Both the position numbers and the translations under genes were made by a program. Source: Chloroflexi bacterium UBA4733 (lineage in GTDB: Bacteria > Chloroflexota > UBA4733). Taken from it: a stretch of 5,841 nt of DNA. The notes beneath the pieces were generated by a model. The model saw only the letters and a list, made by a program, of their open reading frames with translations. It was not told the DNA's origin and searched no databases. The DNA is taken from the NCBI GenBank assembly GCA_002404055.1, contig DHIZ01000098.1:5392-11232 (forward strand), given 5' to 3'. The first letter of the stretch is position 1. Each line of letters starts with the position of its first letter. Shown here one piece after another: positions 5,140-5,841 of the stretch.

Positions 5140-5841
5140 ATGGCGCGGGATGCGGCGGTACGGCTGGAACTGCTTGACCGTTACGGGCCAGGCGTGCTCA
5201 TGCCGGCGGAAGCGGGGACGCCGCTCAGCACCGGCTATCCGGCGCTGGATGCCGCCCTTGGCATCGGCGGACTGCCGCGCGGGCGCATCGTCGAACTGAC
5301 CGGCGATGACTCCGGCAAACTAAGCATCGCCCTGGGCGTGCTGGCGACGGCAACCCAGGTCGGCGGGCTGGCCGCCATCGTCGATCCGGCTCGCGCCTTT
5401 TACCCACCTTCGGCGGCGGCGGCCGGCGTGCAGTTGGCAAACCTGGCAGTGGTGCAACCGGCTGGACTACCCCAGGCGTTGGAGGCCATCGCCACGCTCT
5501 TGCAGACCGAAGGGTTTACTGCCCTGGTCTACGACCTGCCGCGCGGCGGCAAGGAACCGAACGCCGGCCAACTCTCCCGCCTCGCCGCGGCGGCGGCGCA
5601 TACCGGCACGTTGCTCCTCATGCTCAGCAGCGCCAGCCGCGCTCGGGCCGCCGCGGCCGGCAACCGACCCTTAGGCTACTTCGCCTCCGTGCGCCTGCTG
5701 GTGGAGCGCCGCGACTGCCTCTGGCGGGAAGGGCCGGCCGGTGCGCCGCTGGAACTGGCCGGTTATCGGTTAGGCGTCACGGTGATCAAACACAAACTGG
5801 CAGCGCCGGGAGCAAGCGTGGAACTGGAAGTTTCGGCCTGG
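5140..5841 (+). CDS. RecA-related protein with degraded P-loop, ImuA-like (5' part, runs off the window)
   Basis: From the ATG at 5140 there are 234 codons to the window edge with no stop. The protein is clearly RecA-related: LSTGYPALDAALGIGGLPRG (29-48) followed by RIVEL matches the RecA block before the P-loop. Further matches are VVQPAGLPQALE (104-115) and GYRLGVTVIKHKLAAP (208-223), which keeps the KxK of RecA. The ATP site is damaged. The P-loop reads GDDSGKLS (55-62) in place of GPESSGKT, one residue short and without the Thr after Lys. The catalytic Glu region reads IVDPARAF in place of IDAEHAL, and the L2-region Gln is not evident. This pattern and the SOS promoter suggest ImuA, the RecA-like partner of ImuB and DnaE2 in mutagenic translesion synthesis. 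A different RecA paralogue remains possible. The start has a GGGGGA ribosome binding site eight bases upstream. The 3' end lies outside the window. Confidence 0.85.
   Translation, partial: MARDAAVRLELLDRYGPGVLMPAEAGTPLSTGYPALDAALGIGGLPRGRIVELTGDDSGKLSIALGVLATATQVGGLAAIVDPARAFYPPSAAAAGVQLANLAVVQPAGLPQALEAIATLLQTEGFTALVYDLPRGGKEPNAGQLSRLAAAAAHTGTLLLMLSSASRARAAAAGNRPLGYFASVRLLVERRDCLWREGPAGAPLELAGYRLGVTVIKHKLAAPGASVELEVSAW

Noticed and set aside
5027..5299. 90-codon frame with a strong AGGAGG eight bases before its ATG
   Set aside because: It reads through the SOS promoter and then overlaps the RecA-like gene in another frame, giving an Arg/Cys-rich peptide without homology. The AGGAGG appears to be an accident of antitoxin-like sequence on the other strand. 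A short upstream leader cannot be fully excluded.
1..5841. CRISPR array, tRNA, rRNA, transposase, integrase or phage genes
   Set aside because: No regularly spaced repeats, cloverleaf sequences or recombinase motifs were seen on either strand.

Overview
The window is GC-rich (roughly 60%) bacterial chromosomal DNA. The gene types and a Gram-positive/Chloroflexota-style LexA half-site pair (GAAC-N4-GTTC) would fit a Chloroflexota or other deep-branching GC-rich bacterium. That placement is inference; the window holds no rRNA or other marker gene.

Layout. 1-321 has no convincing gene, only a perfect hairpin near the left edge. 322-2151 (+) is a complete fused permease/ATPase ABC exporter half-transporter. 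From 4901 down to 2286 all genes run on the minus strand and form a small toxin-antitoxin (TA) and accessory island. In transcription order it holds yefM and yoeB; a vapB-like 5' fragment fused in frame to a BrnA/CopG-type antitoxin gene; a two-domain nucleotidyltransferase; and vapB and vapC. From 5140 to the right edge (+) runs the 5' part of a RecA-related gene with a degraded P-loop, most like ImuA of SOS mutagenesis cassettes. It has a strong promoter whose spacer contains a perfect LexA-type palindrome. This gene has no stop in the window.

How the parts work together. yefM-yoeB and vapBC look intact: the catalytic residues are present, the antitoxin precedes the toxin, and spacing is tight or overlapping. 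The BrnA/CopG-type antitoxin has no ordinary toxin beside it. Its nearest downstream neighbour, 16 bp away with a strong ribosome binding site, is the nucleotidyltransferase, so an antitoxin-nucleotidyltransferase module is possible but unproven. The TA promoters share sequence. A 69-bp stretch covering the vapB promoter, start and N-terminus recurs at about 81% identity in front of the BrnA/CopG-type antitoxin. A 12-bp motif is shared by the vapB and yefM promoters. The island lies between an ABC exporter and a damage-inducible gene, as expected for an accessory insertion, but no integrase, IS or att site is visible.
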